Shown here one piece after another: positions 49,260-62,130 of a stretch of 64,000 nucleotides of DNA. The DNA is from Gnetum montanum. Taxonomy: Eukaryota > Streptophyta > Gnetopsida > Gnetales > Gnetaceae. A program made the translations under genes and the position numbers. The DNA lies in the NCBI GenBank assembly GCA_015680685.1, contig MNCI01018376.1, forward strand, positions 1 to 64,000. Direction: 5' to 3'. Under the pieces are notes generated by a model. The model saw only the letters and a program-made list of their open reading frames with translations, was not told the DNA's origin and ran no database searches. How positions within the stretch are numbered: the stretch's first letter is position 1; every line of letters begins with the position of its first letter.

Positions 49260-51560
49260 CTAGATTTGAAAATTGATGTTCTTCTAGATCATATAGAATG
49301 TAGATGTCATTTTGTACAGACTAAACCACCAGGAAAAGATCTTGCCAATTCGGAGAGAACTTGGTACCTCTGGAGTTTAGAAAATGACGAAGAATCAAAT
49401 CACCTTCATGAATCCCTTTGACTTGAATGTGTTTAGAGTGACAATGTTGACTATATGCTTGATATTCATGCAATTGGTGAAAAATAGCTTACTGATGTTC
49501 TTCAAGAAGGTCCAACTCAATGCATCACATGCTATTGTTGTCCTGATCTAAAGACCATTCATGTAGAGCAATGTAGAGAGATGGAATATGGAGCTCACTC
49601 ATAAGATTTCCTTAGAACCATGGGTTAAAAATATGGAGTATGATCAATAGTTGTATAGAAAGTGGTACGATAGACCTAGAGGGCATAGAATAGCTATATG
49701 TGCTAATTAAATTTGGTATTATTGACCATGATGTGAAGAAAGTAAATGAGAGTTTTATTAGTGGACTTAATCTAACCATTAGACTAAGGATAGTGGGATG
49801 ATGAAAATGATTAAGTGATGTGATACACGGAATAAAAATTAGCTACCCCCTCACTTTTGAACTCATGTCCATTTTTGGTTATAATTTAGATAGGTACACC
49901 AAAGTAGGTTATTATGTGGTTGAGGATGAAATAGAAAATGAAGTGGGACTTAGTAGAATGTAAAGAAATATACTTCACCCACTTAGTGAAGTATTCTATA
50001 GTATTTAGAATAAATTAGTGTCTAGTAGATGCAAGAGGGCTAATAGTACCAATGAGACATAAATACCATTTTTGAAAGGTCCATGTAATCTGAGACATGT
50101 TAAGATCCTATGAAGAAATGTAGATAAGAGAGACATGCCTTTAACAAGTGTCACACATCTTGACTAGATGATAAACATCTTTGGCTAAGGTTGGTTATCA
50201 ATATCTGAAAGAAGTGATGCAAGTAGCTAGGGAGAGTAAATTGAAATGTGTATCACAAATTCCTAAGCAAACTTAATCAAGGATTATATTACACTCTGTA
50301 GGACTAAGACAATGTAAAAGAACACTTGTAGAAGAAATTTAACAAAGGATATGAGGATTCAATAATTAGAAACTTTGGCTAAATTTATGGAAAGCATCCT
50401 TTTGAGCAAGCATGAGATGACCAAGAGTTTTTCCAAAAATTAAGAAGATCAACGTATTGCTAATTGTCATCTTTTGTATTGATAGAACTTACCAATACAT
50501 TATGAAATTACATGATAGGTATTAAGCAAAGTAATTATATGAGTTAATCTTGAATAGCTGAAGGGTCACCATGGATGGTGAAAGTTTCCAATACATCAAC
50601 TAGCATGTTTTTGAAATGTGGGATGTGGCTCAAAGTATGAGCAGAGAAAGGAAAAATTAGCTCCTTAACCATTTATAGGTGAGGAACTAAGTGAGGAGCT
50701 TTGAAATCATAGTCATCATTAACTTGATTTATGATGAGATGAGAGTCCCCACAAACAGTAATAGTTCTAACTTGATTTGTAAGGCTAGCAAGAGACCTCA
50801 TATTAGAGCCTCATATTTAGCTATATTATTGGTGCAAGAAAAATCATGCATGTAATTCCCATAAAAATATTTCTTAGTAGAAAGAATAAGAACATAAGCT
50901 ACACTAGATTCGAATGATGTGTGTGCTTCATCGAGGTAAAGAATAGTATCTGAATCCTTAGCATCAATGTGTAAGCTATGAGCAACATCTGTTGTTTAAG
51001 AGAAAAATATGAGATTAGCTATATCTTGATCTTTGATTGAGTGTTAAGACAAAAAACAAAGATTACACTCAATGAGAAAAGTCTTTAAATGAGCTAAATG
51101 ATGACTGTTAGAAGGATTTTTAGTAATGAAATTAAGGATGTTATCTTTGCAGATAACAAAGACCGTAGTTTTGAGAAGACAATATCTTCACTTTTTAAGG
51201 ATTAAGAAAATACTTAGACAAGAATTTTTAATATCAAATTATCAAGTCTCACAATCTAAGAAATGATGAGATAAGTAGTATGTAGTAAGATCAACTTCAT
51301 CATCTTGCCTTTGAGAGAGCATTGCATATATTGAATGATTAGCTTTGGAAAGATAGAGGTAGAAAGGCTAATGAAATTATGGAGAGTAAAGAATGGAAAG
51401 AGTGGTCAAGGCTTCTTTGATGGAATTAAAGGTCTTTTAACACTCCTTATTCTAGATGAAGAAAGTGGATTTGCAAAGAAAATAAGTTAAGGAATGAAGT
51501 TAATTAATAAGACTGGAAATGAAGTGGAAGATTAATTGAAGATGATCTTGTAGAATATTC
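49260..51560 (-). pseudogene. RNase H, second RNase H and integrase of element F
   Basis: RNase H remnants follow RT. The second RNase H is recognised near 50840 by CTNNIAKYEAL, matching CTNNVAEYEAL of element A, so F is also Tat-type. Integrase remnants run to about 49260, ending with a GDLILRH and SPNWQDL stretch typical of the integrase C terminus. No ORF is longer than about 70 codons and the frame shifts often, so F is clearly older than A. Confidence 0.7.
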
Positions 51561-51565
51561 ATATC

Positions 51566-52677
51566 TCAAGTGTTTTTAGGAGGTGCAAGATCTAGAATAG
51601 CTTTAACCTTAACAAGGTCAAAAACTATACCATCTTGAAAAACTAGATAACCCAACATCTTACTTGTGAGAATCCTAAAAAAGCATTTCTTAGGATTAAG
51701 ACATAGGTTAAACATATCATAATAAGTTAGAACTTGATCTAAATTAGAAGCATGATCTATAGCTAAGGTAGATTTGATGGTCAAATCGTCAACATAATCA
51801 TTAACTATTTGGAACATCAAGTGATGAAGATGAAAGTCATAGCTTGTTGATAAGTAGCTCCAACATTCTTGAGTCTAAAGGACATTTTGATGTAGAAAAA
51901 TGTTCCTAATGAGTCACAAATGTGATTTATTATTGGTGCTCTAGATTTATCTAGATTTTTTTGTAACCAAAAGCCATTCCATGAAGGATAGAAGAGCATG
52001 GTCAAATGTATTGTTTATAAGTTGATTAATATTAGGAAAAGGAAAGTCATTCTTAAGAGTGACCTTGTTAAGGTCTTAAAAGTCAATGCATATGCAAATG
52101 CTAACATTATTCCTAGGAGCTACAATCATGTTAGAAACATAATAAAAATAGTCAATAGGATAGATGAATCCAACATTGTAGAGTTTACTTATCTCTTCTT
52201 TTATAATAAGAGCTATAGTAGGATGAATTTTCCTAACCTTTTTCTTAACAAGTTTGGATCCTTTTTCCAATATGATGTTTTGTTGAATCAACTTTGGATC
52301 TAGACCAAGCATGTCGTTATATCCTCAAGAAAAAGTAATCAAATGCTTTTATGAGGTAGCTAGGATAGACTCCCAAATGTCTTAAGAAATGAGAGTACTC
52401 ATCCTTATGACTTAGTACTTAAATGTCAATTAGTTGATCATTGGTCAAAAGAGGCTCTTGATCAAGGAAAGAGAGGTTTGACTAATGTAAAAGTTAGTCC
52501 TCAGTAGCATCTAAAGAGGATATACAAGAATCTAGATTTGATGTTAAGTGGAGAAAAGAGGGATCTATAGTCCCATGTACTTGGCTTGCAAGGTGACTCA
52601 AGATCAAAGGTTGAAGTAGAGACTCTAGATAGGCATCACCATTCACTTGTGTTAGAATGAAAAGTGAAATTTGCCAT
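51566..52677 (-). pseudogene. reverse transcriptase of element F
   Basis: The exon starts at the ATG at 52677, directly after a splice acceptor (minus TTTTCTCTTAG). LGLDPKLIQQNIILEKGSK near 52300 matches GLDPRIIQHNIILDGK of A. SFRLKNVGATYQQAM and the catalytic NDYVDD (about 51795) follow. Frameshifts separate the open segments. Confidence 0.85.
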
Positions 52678-55222
52678 CTAAGAGAAAATGTCAAAAGCTA
52701 AACTAAGCGATGTCAAAAACTAGTAGATGTCAAACATTACAAAAGTATTGGTAAAGAACAAGTTATAAATGAAAGCTTTCATTTGTATCAAGAACATTGA
52801 AGAATCAACACACAAGCGAGTGAAAGTAATAACAAAGTAAATGTTCAAAGAATAGCATGAGAAGTTGTAGCAGTAATAGGCAAGGGACCAGGGATGTGTC
52901 AACTAGTAGTAGGGAATTTCCTCAAACTTACTCACTTCCTTCTAGAGCTCAAATGTAAGTAATCTCAAATCCTAATTAGGAATTTTTATCAAGTTTTTGT
53001 ATTACAATGGTTTTTTACTGTTATATTTATGCTTGAATTTTGGACTTTTCAGGAAGATTTACTAGCTAGATGCAATCATAGGCTTTTATTTAATGTTGTG
53101 TAGTAGTTTAGTGTAATTTTTAAGCTTAGATATAAATATTTTAATTCAATTTTGTTGTGGGGATTGAGAATCCTATCGCATAGTTTGAGTTTTAAGGGTT
53201 TCTTAGAATTTCTATATTTGCCATTAGAAATTCAATGCATGTGTTACTTTCTTACTTTACCTTGATGATGTATGGAAAACACGTTAAAATCTAGGTTTTA
53301 TAGCAAATTGTTGTAGTGAATTTAAGTAAAATCATGAATTTAATGTTGCTGCTACAATGTATTGAGTAGTAGCATAGCTAGGGCAAAGTACTTGTAATTT
53401 TTGCATTATTATAAATTAAATCTATTAGATGCAATTGATAGCATTAGCATAAATGAAGTGAAATTGACATTTTCATCAACAACTTTACAACTATTTTTGC
53501 AAATCTTAGGAAAACATGATTTTGGGGATTTTAGCCGTGAAGAACATGACACAAGAAGAATACAATGCCAAGTTTTAACGCAAGAGAACTTTTGCTAAAT
53601 GCTTAAGTGTCAAGAAAATAAGACAACATTTCATGTTGAAAGTTCAATGTAGAACATCGAAGGTCTAATGTTTTTTCCATATGTCACATAAGAAAGGAGT
53701 CACATTCTATGTTAAAAGGGAACAATGTAAAATGTCAAGATTATTGAAATTTTTCTCAAATTTCTAATTTTTTATTTTAATGTCCCATGTCCATTTACAT
53801 TAATACAAAATGTAAAAAATATTCTATGTAAATGAAGCAAAGGAAAAGTCTAATGTAGATGTTTTTGCCAAACACTTAGAAACTAGAAAAGCATAAGAGT
53901 AATGTCTTATGTCAAAGTTATATTTTCAATGTAAGATGTCAAGGTTATAGGTTGAAAATAAACACATCATGTAGAAAATTCAAGACAGTTTCGATGTGAG
54001 ACTGATGTGACTCAAAGATGTTTTAATTTTTAGCCAATATTTTGATGTGGGAATATGTTTTTATGGAAAAATCATTTGTTTGTTTTATTTTAAAAATGTC
54101 TTAGCAACTAGGCTTCTTGTGATAGAACTTATGTACTTCTTCATTGTTATGAAAGAAGCATACTAGATAATAGGTCCAATCCTTAGCAATTCCTTTTTTC
54201 ATAACAACACACTAATGCCACCCAAACTATGGGCAAGAAAGGGAGATGTAGAATTTCATCATTCACTTCTATGTCATGATCTAGACTGGGCTAGGTGAAA
54301 AGGTAATTCTATGAGCTTTGAAGACAATCCTTCTAGGATTCTCTACTGAGCTTACAAAGATAATTTTGAGCTACTGTTAGATATTGAAAAGCCATCCAAG
54401 GATGTTCTAGTATACAAAAAATTCTTGGACAACCTATGGGAGTGAAAAAAATATTGAAAATTCAGTGCTGATAGTGCATTGTTATTGAAAATCTAGATTT
54501 TTAGGGCAATGTCTAGTTCACTATGCTACTTAAAGTGTTACATCTAGATCTATTGCATTCACTACTGAACCCTTCAGCCTTACCATAGCCTTTGTTTCAT
54601 CATACTAGCTATTCCCATCTAATCATGTTAGCAATCTACATTCCATTTTTCAATAGCATATTTAGTGTCTCAATGCAGAAGCATGATGTCTTTCATTGTC
54701 ATTAAATAAGCTCTAAATAATCCCATTGATAAATTCATCTATCGATGAACAAAAACATCAACAAAAATGCCCTATCATTTAGAAGAATGTCATTTGCAAG
54801 ACACCCTTAAAGGTGTAGTGATTAACTACATTCAGAAAATTATTGCTTATCTTAAACCTTACTCTTTGAATGATGATTTCCTAGCTTCTAGATGTATTAA
54901 AGAAGCTACTATTTAACATAATAACCAAGAATTCATGTCAATGTATAATAAGACTACCAAGGCTTCCAAACTAGAGAAGAGAGTATCAACAATTTAGTGT
55001 CAATAGCATATTGTAATTGAAAGCTAGATTTCTAGGGTAATATCCAACCCACTAAGCTCTTAGATCTTTGTTGAGAGGTGAGTTAGAAGTTTAAGTATTA
55101 ATAAAAATTACCCTTTATTACCTAAAAGAATTAACATTGAAGTTGTGTTGTTTAATGATCTAGATGTGTAGAGTCTCTACCATTTATCATTCCTGTAGAG
55201 CTTATTGTAGGATCTTTCCTAG
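52678..55222. other. left part of the predicted element F intron; may hold antisense exon 1
   Basis: Starts at the acceptor TAG (52678-52680, minus). From about 53600 to 54010 it holds degenerate ATGTCAA/GATGT motifs like those of F's own LTR, just as A's intron repeats A's LTR motif. At 54480 and 55010 two related segments (GAAA-CTAGATTT-TAGGG) occur. The stretch before 55218 is where exon 1 of the antisense gene would be by comparison with A, but I see no convincing match. Confidence 0.45.
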
Positions 55223-56079
55223 TGATGAGTGACGAGGTACCCCTACACTCAACCATACGAATACGAGTGTTACACACACGATCCGGTCAAACTCCATAGA
55301 CAGACTAGTTATGGCATCTAGACAGATAGCCTTAGGTCGCAGTTTGTTGTCTTCCCACCTGGACTAGTATTAGCTTTGTCACGTATGGTTTAGTCCAAAG
55401 TGAGGTGTATGATGTGGTTCTAACCTAATGCTACTCCTGGGTATGATGGTAAATAAGATTAACTAAGCTAAGAGAGAAAGGGTGAGAGAGAATCTAACTA
55501 GCCTAAGTGTGATGAGCATCCATTCCTTGATTATCCGTATACATCTTGGACTTTGTGCATGAATACCACTGGGATTACCAAGCGTAAATCCTAGGTATGC
55601 TACTAGGTTACCAAGTAGTCACACTTAAATGCTCGTAATCAAGTTGTACTTATTCTATGTTTAGCATGAGTTTAAGGGTGAGAAGAGATTAACTAAGAAA
55701 GCATTAAATAATAATTAAATAATTAATTAATCTAAGTGAATATTGCACTAATGAAGTAATCTTGATCTTTATTTCTAGTCATGTGCGTGTCCAAGTACAT
55801 CACACTCGAATAAGGATGCCATACAATTACATTTACCACACTACAAGCATACACTGGGAAATATTCTAACTCTGGAATGATAAAACTGCAAGAGTCTAGC
55901 TAAGGGTCTAAATCTAAGTGTCTAAAACTAGGAAAGCTACCTCTTATTTATGGAAATTGAGGTAGGTTGCGATACCGCGTACGTGATATCACGTTGGCTG
56001 AGATATTGCATATGTGATATCGCGTTGGCTGTGATATCATGTGTACGTGATATCATAGCCAACAACACACGACTCATCA
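55223..56079 (-). mobile_element. 3' LTR of Athila-like element C
   Basis: 857 bp, TGATGAG...CTCATCA, flanked on the left by CCTAG (55218-55222). The same CCTAG follows the other LTR at 62126. A polypurine tract (minus CGTGGGGGTC) adjoins at 56080-56089. GATATC palindromes at 55965-56058 lie upstream of a TATA box with one substitution (near 55946). Confidence 0.95.
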
Positions 56080-56239
56080 GACCCCCACGACTAAATGAAA
56101 ACTCATCCTCGAGTTAAAGTGAGAACAAGCTCCATTGATTACATAGTGGATAGGTATGGGATTATTGACTGACTAGAATGGATTCATGCCGCAGTGTGGA
56201 ATTACAACAAAATTGAGAGACAACATGAAGGAAAATCCT

Positions 56240-57050
56240 ATGATTACAAAATTGGATGGAACTCATGTAGTTCTTGGTGGCGATGGCTCCTCCATGGGTG
56301 TCTTTCCCTTTTCTTGCACTCCAGGTCTTGGGATTTGACGGTGTTGAAGTATGGCCTGGAGTTTCTCCTCTTATAAGGCCTTGAGTGCCTTGGCATGCAT
56401 GTAAGCTTGCACTTGTGCCATAGAGGCATCCCAGTTAGCCTTCTCTTTTTCTTCTGCCACCCTTTTATTCTCTGTCAACAATTTATTAATTTGCTTGGTT
56501 CTGAAAGTGTCTAGCTGGTTCTGAGCAACCTTTGGCCCTGTATTCGGAAGGTTTAATACTTCCGAAATGGCTTGAATAAAGAAATCAATAGTCACACCAT
56601 AATTGTTAACCATGGTGCCTTCTTCTTTATTATACCAAAATTGGTACATTTCCCCTAAGTACCAAGAACCACTTTCAGAGAGGGTAGGCCATAATGGGGA
56701 TCCTTTGAGTTGATCCCTAACAGACTCCAGAGAAAATTCTGCAAAAGGTCCAAAGTTTAATTCCATGATCACTATAGTGAATATGGACCTTTCATGGATG
56801 GTTTGAACACAATCCTGGGGCAATGTGAGATATCGTCCCTGTTCAGATGCTGCTGTAGCTCCTCCTTCTGCCTACCTTGATTGTACAGCAGCAGGGTCTT
56901 CTTGGTGGATACTAAATGATTATCCCCCCTACTCTGCATATTGTCCAGAAGGATCTTGTCTTTTACTTCTCCTAGGTCATTCAATCGCACCTTGAGTAGG
57001 ACCTTCCTATTGTTTGCATTTCGGGGCCATCTACAATCACACGGGGCCAA
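56240..57050 (-). pseudogene. env-position ORF remnant of element C
   Basis: Open at 56823-56371 and partly at 57050-56772. It contains ELNFGPFAEFSLESV, SPLWPTLSE and SWYLGEMYQFWYN, homologous to the N-terminal module of B's env-position ORF (INFGPFLEKAL, SSMWPII, WYLGETYLF). It then ends in an Ala/Lys/Glu-rich helical tail. Only about the first third of B's ORF is represented. Function unknown. Confidence 0.6.
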
Positions 57051-57199
57051 TCGTTAGTAAGGTGATTACCAAAGTTAGGTTATACCTTACTGCTTTCCTT
57101 AATAGATTTACTTTATTTCCATGTGATGTTAATTATTGGAAGAACATGTCCCCGAAAGATTATAATGTTGAGTCCTCTTTGCTTAGGTGGTTTCCAAAT

Positions 57200-58910
57200 T
57201 TAATTTTCTAGTATAGCTAAGGGGATGAAATTATTTTTGACACCTTCTATTCTTAATTTCACAACTAACTACCCTTAAATATGTCCTTCGGGCAGTGATG
57301 AATTTCAAAAAATTTATGCACTATTTAGCATGTGCCGCTTCCCCATGACTAAGTTGAACACTCCGGATTCAAGTAGGTTCAAATGGAATGAAAATCGGAG
57401 TACTAGCGAGCAAGATATATGTATAAAAACAAGGGTCTCACAATCGCCAGTCATAGAGAAAAAATTAAAAAATCCCCTGCGTGAATAGTTGCAAATGATG
57501 TTGATTAGCACAAGGGATTCATATATATAAATTTTCATCAAAGTTAGGGCACTTAGAGAATGTACCAAATTTTTAATATTTCTTTGAAATTAAACAATGT
57601 AAACTAAGGACATTTGGACAATTGTTAAAAGGTTCCAGGGTAATTCAACTAGTTCTGAAGGCACAAAAATTATGATGGTGTGGAATTTATCAATAAGGGC
57701 CTCAAATGGTAGAGAAAAAGGCTATGTGATGATTCATAGGAATGTTGAATTAGAGGGATAGTAATAGGAAAAGAACATTATGAAAAATTATGCTGAGGGT
57801 AAGAAATGGTGTGTGTGAGCTATGTCATAAGTGAAGATTACACAAGTGGGTCCTCCCCAAAGCAGGTTCTTACCTATAATGCCCTTGTGTAACCATACTT
57901 AAAGTGTCCGTGAGCACTAGAAGGGTTAAATGTAATCCACACTAACTTCACAAAATACACACATGTAAATATCACCGGAATGAGGTAAGAATTCTATGTT
58001 ACATGGGACATGAGCTACAATTACATGAACAGTGAGATGAGACGAACTAGAGAAAGGGATTGTAGAGATTGGGACATGAGGTAACTGACCTAGGGCACAA
58101 CGAATCCTACATGAAAAGCATGATTAACATGTCATTAATCCATCGTTCCAAGATCAGGACCAAGTCCATCCTTCTAATCAGTGACATCACATTGTTTCAT
58201 CCCATGATGAAAAACTATGAGAGTATCATAACAACAAGGCATACGATCACTTGGCATTTTGTTCAAGCGAGGAGTGATTTTTGTTTTGTGGCACTTTTCT
58301 TTTTCTTTTTTTTTGTTTTTCTCTTTCTCTTTTTTTTATTGCTAAATCTAGAGAAGCCGCAAACCTTCAGGCATGGGTGCATGTCTTTCCTGTGGGACCC
58401 CCTAGAACAGCATTGGATTTTTGAGTGCCCTTTTGATTACTCTTACTCCCATTTTTCATTAGATATACAAGGATCTTAGTACAACCACGTTGCATGATAA
58501 CTCCCACAAACATCACCAAAGAGAATCCAAAAATCCCCTTGATGTCACACCCTAATCATTCCCTCTTGGTCCATCCTTCTTCATTCTGGGTACAATGAAC
58601 ACAAAATTAATTTTAAGTTTTAAAAATGTCAAGAATATCACTGTACCCTCGAACAGAACCTCTTATGTGTAGAGTGGATGAGTAGATGTAATGGGCTCAC
58701 TGTTCCAAATAATTGATCACTCAAGACTTGATAACATAGAACACACCTCAAGCAACGATCCACATGAGTGTTTTATTCATAGACGAGATTACTTATAAAA
58801 AAAATACAAGGATAAAAAGACAAAAAGATAAAAAAGATAAAACAAGAAATTGAAAAACAAAAAACTAGAAAACAAAAAGTTGTAAAATTAAAGAAAATAA
58901 AAAGTGGTTA
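57200..58910. other. spacer of element C, no gene
   Basis: Matches the spacer of B in two blocks and again ends in an A-rich tract (about 58800-58900). In B the integrase begins beyond this tract. In C gag follows directly, so the whole RT-integrase block is missing here. The 136-codon plus-strand ORF at 58069 is low-complexity (Phe/Leu runs) and not a gene. Confidence 0.65.
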
Positions 58911-61156
58911 TTAATCTTGCTTGCTATTAGAATGGGGGATATCCCTCATAGCTAAATGGTTGAGGATGGAAAGGATTAATAAATGACGATGGGGATCCTT
59001 GCATGTTGGAAATATTGGGGCCCAGTCATACTTATCCCATCGGGTTTCACACACTTGATTATAATAAGCATAGTGGGGAAATTTATACGATGTAGTTCCT
59101 GGATAACGAGTTGACCGACTATGATATTTGGGACCATTAGATGGTATGCATGGATCAGGATGTTGCCTTCCATGATTGTGTTCATTGGGCCGTATGGTTG
59201 TTGGAGTGTTAGTTGGTGGCCTTGATGAAGTACCATGAGGCATTGGGTTCAACGATAAGGGTGAACCACAGTGTTGGACTTGTGCTGAGTCAGAGAATGC
59301 AGTGGCCTTGGAATTGTGTTGTCCCTTCCTAGGGTCATTTCTAAATAAGGAGCACCTTTGATGTTGCTGAGGTCTCTCATTGCTGTTGGAAGTAGTAGCA
59401 CAAGTAATGTTCGTGGGTTGTTGCTATGGTGCAGGCACCTTAGGAACAACTGGTGGTGATGTAGAAGGAGGGAAAAATGAGAATGTTGAAAGTTAGGAGG
59501 AGTATAAGGTGCACAAGGTGGTGGTTGTGTTGAAGGTATGGATTGATAGTATTGAGGAGAATGGTACTGTGGTGAGATAAAGTGTGTTTTCCCAGTTGGA
59601 GAAATAGGATGTTGAACAAGATAAGCATTTGGGTTTGGATGATACAAAGGGTATCTTCAGTTTAGTGGTCGTCTCCCCCATGACTGGGATTGCTGCCACT
59701 GTGATCGAACATAGTACCTCTGTACAAACTTTGGATGTAACATGTTTCCCCAATGCTCATGTAAATATAACAATATTGGGCATTGGCCCTTGGGGTGATC
59801 GTACAGGCATATGTTGCATTCATACGTATGATTGGCAGTTGAGCTCTTATTTTCCTTATCCCATTCTTTTCGATTGTCTAATGTTTTGTCCTACTTCTTA
59901 GGTTGTCAAAACTCTATCTCCAATAATGTTGATAAATTCTCCACACTTTTGATACATCCACTCTAACATCTTATTGATCTTTTCCTTGACTTCTTCTAAC
60001 GATTGTTGTATCAGCAAGGATGGTTCTTTCTCCTTGTGATTGATTAATTTCTCCTTTTTATGATCATGGACCTTTGTTAAGTTGAGATTTTGGTCCCGTT
60101 GATGTTTTTCAACACTCTCCCATCTAGCCATTTCTCCTTCTTCTTTTGCTACCCACTTAACAAGCTCTTGGATTTGATGGGTTCGTAGTTTGTATAGTTG
60201 ACCTTGGGTGTACATTCCTAGGGTCTCTCTTGTTTCATTACGTAGCCCATCAATGATATGGTACATTAGCCTTTCCTCAGAAAACCCATGGCCTAGACAG
60301 TTATTTAACATCACATAATATCTTTCTAAGGCCATGTCCAAGGGTTCATGTTGTGCTTGTTTCCATCCTTGGATTTGTTTCCTCAAGGTTGACACTCTTG
60401 TGTAGGTTTGATATTTTTCATTAAAGACTTCTACCATTGTTGACCAACGTCATATTGAATTTGGTTTGAATGATCTATATCATACTTTTCTTGGCCAATG
60501 AGTGTCATAAGAAAGAGCTTAAGTTTTTGCCACCCATTATCAATGTTATTCCATGTTCAAGCATTGTAGAAGGCTTGTAAATGTTGATATGGGTCTAAGT
60601 CATAGCCTCTTGAAAAATTAGGGAATTTGTTTAAATTGAGCCTGGGTAGACGGCTCTCTTTACGATGCCTATGAGAGATTCAAATAGCCTCTTATATTGG
60701 CATTAGGCTCTTAGTGGACAGCAGGGGTTCATCATCATTAAGTAGGTTGTGAGATTGTAAGTTGGGATGATGTTGCCTTTGTTTATGTTGCCGATCCCTT
60801 GAAAGATAATCATTCGTGTCACAATCTGACGTTGAAGGGGTAGAGGAAGAGAAGGAGCTATAAAAATCATTATGAATTTTGTAAGTCTTCCAATCATCCC
60901 CAAGTAAGTTCTTGTTAGTTATTGAGAAGGTCCTAGGCCTTTCAGGCCTCCTCGTTCTATGGGATGTCTCATCCTCACTAGAAGTGTCAGAGTTGGATGA
61001 CGAGAGTCTTTGAGTATCGTTGGGATGTTCATAAACGTAGGGGACTCCTGCATAAGGTTGAGTACTCCAGACTTCATCTTCATCATCAATTCTGTTGGTT
61101 CTCCAATGAATTTCCTCACTAGGTATGGCATTATCATAGTCTTGTAGGAGAGGCAT
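58911..61156 (-). pseudogene. gag of element C
   Basis: Starts at 61156 (MPLLQDYD), 145 nt after the LTR. The disordered Ser/Asp/Arg-rich N terminus is open for 154 codons. The capsid core near 60620-60450 includes FSRGYDLDPYQHLQAF. A helical domain is open at 60437-59898 (VSTLRKQIQGWKQ, PLDMALERYY). An intact CCHC knuckle near 59815 reads CNICLYDHPKGQC. A Pro/His/Gln-rich C terminus follows (59650-58911). Several stops and shifts. Confidence 0.8.
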
Positions 61157-61282
61157 GATTGTGAAAGTGTGTGTGAATTCGTATGTGACTTTTTATAATT
61201 AATCCTTCTTCTTAAGAGGTATATCGTTAATTCCTATACAGTGATCTTGTATGATATAACTAATCTAGATAACTAGCACCGT

Positions 61283-61299
61283 CCCTGGCAATGGTGCCA
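61283..61299 (-). promoter_or_regulatory. degenerate tRNA-Asp primer binding site, element C
   Basis: Minus-strand TGGCACCATTGCCAGGG differs from the intact site only by G-to-A changes. It is one base from the LTR. Confidence 0.85.
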
Positions 61300-61300
61300 A

Positions 61301-62125
61301 TGATGAGTGGTGAGGTACCCCTACACTCAACCATACAAATACGAGCGTTACACACGTGATCCGGTCGAACTTCTTAGATGGACTAGTTGTGGCATCTAGA
61401 CAGTTAGCCTTAGGTCACAGGTCACTGTCTTCCCACCTAGACTAGTATTAGCTTTGTCACGTATGGTTTAGCCCAGAGTGAGGTGTATGATGTGGTTCTA
61501 ACCTAATTAGCTACTCCTGGGTATGATGGTAAATAAGATTAACTAAGCTAAGAGAGAAAGGGTGAGAGAGAATCTAACTAGCCTAAGTGCGATGAGCATC
61601 CGTTCCTTGATTATTCGTACACATATTGGACTTCGTGCACAACTACCACTAGGATTACCAAGTGCAGATCCTAGGTACACTACTGGGTTACCAAGTAGTC
61701 ACACTTAAATGCTCGTAATCAAGTTGTAATAATTTCGCATTTAACATGAGTTTAAGGGTGAGAAGAGATTAACTAAGAAAACATTAAATAACAATTAAAT
61801 AAAAATTAATCTAAGTGAATGTTGCAATGATGAAGTAATCTCGATCTTTATTTCTGGTCATGTGCGTGTCCAAGTACGTCACACTCGAATAAGGATGTTG
61901 TACAATTACATTTACCACACTACGGACATTCACTGGCACATATGCTAACTCTGGAATGATAAAACTACAAGAGTCTAGCTAAGGGTCTAAATCTAAGTGT
62001 CTAAAATTGGGAAAGCTACCTCTTATTTATAGAAATTAAGGTAGGCCGCGATATTGCGTACGCGATATCATGTCAGCTGTGATATCACGTACGTGATATC
62101 ACAGCCAACTGCACACAACTCATCA
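61301..62125 (-). mobile_element. 5' LTR of element C
   Basis: 825 bp, TGATGAG...CTCATCA, followed by the TSD CCTAG (62126-62130). The TATA box (minus) is at 62025-62032. The palindrome cluster at 62040-62105 includes GCGTACGCGATATC and GTGATATCACGTACGTGATA. It is very similar to 55223-56079. Confidence 0.95.
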
Positions 62126-62130
62126 CCTAG

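Noticed and set aside
53401-53598. 65-codon plus-strand ORF
   Set aside because: Low complexity, in the intron spacer of element F, with no match to exons of the antisense gene.
58069-58479. 136-codon plus-strand ORF
   Set aside because: Its long Phe/Leu run comes from a T-rich tract in the element C spacer and it has no recognisable domain.
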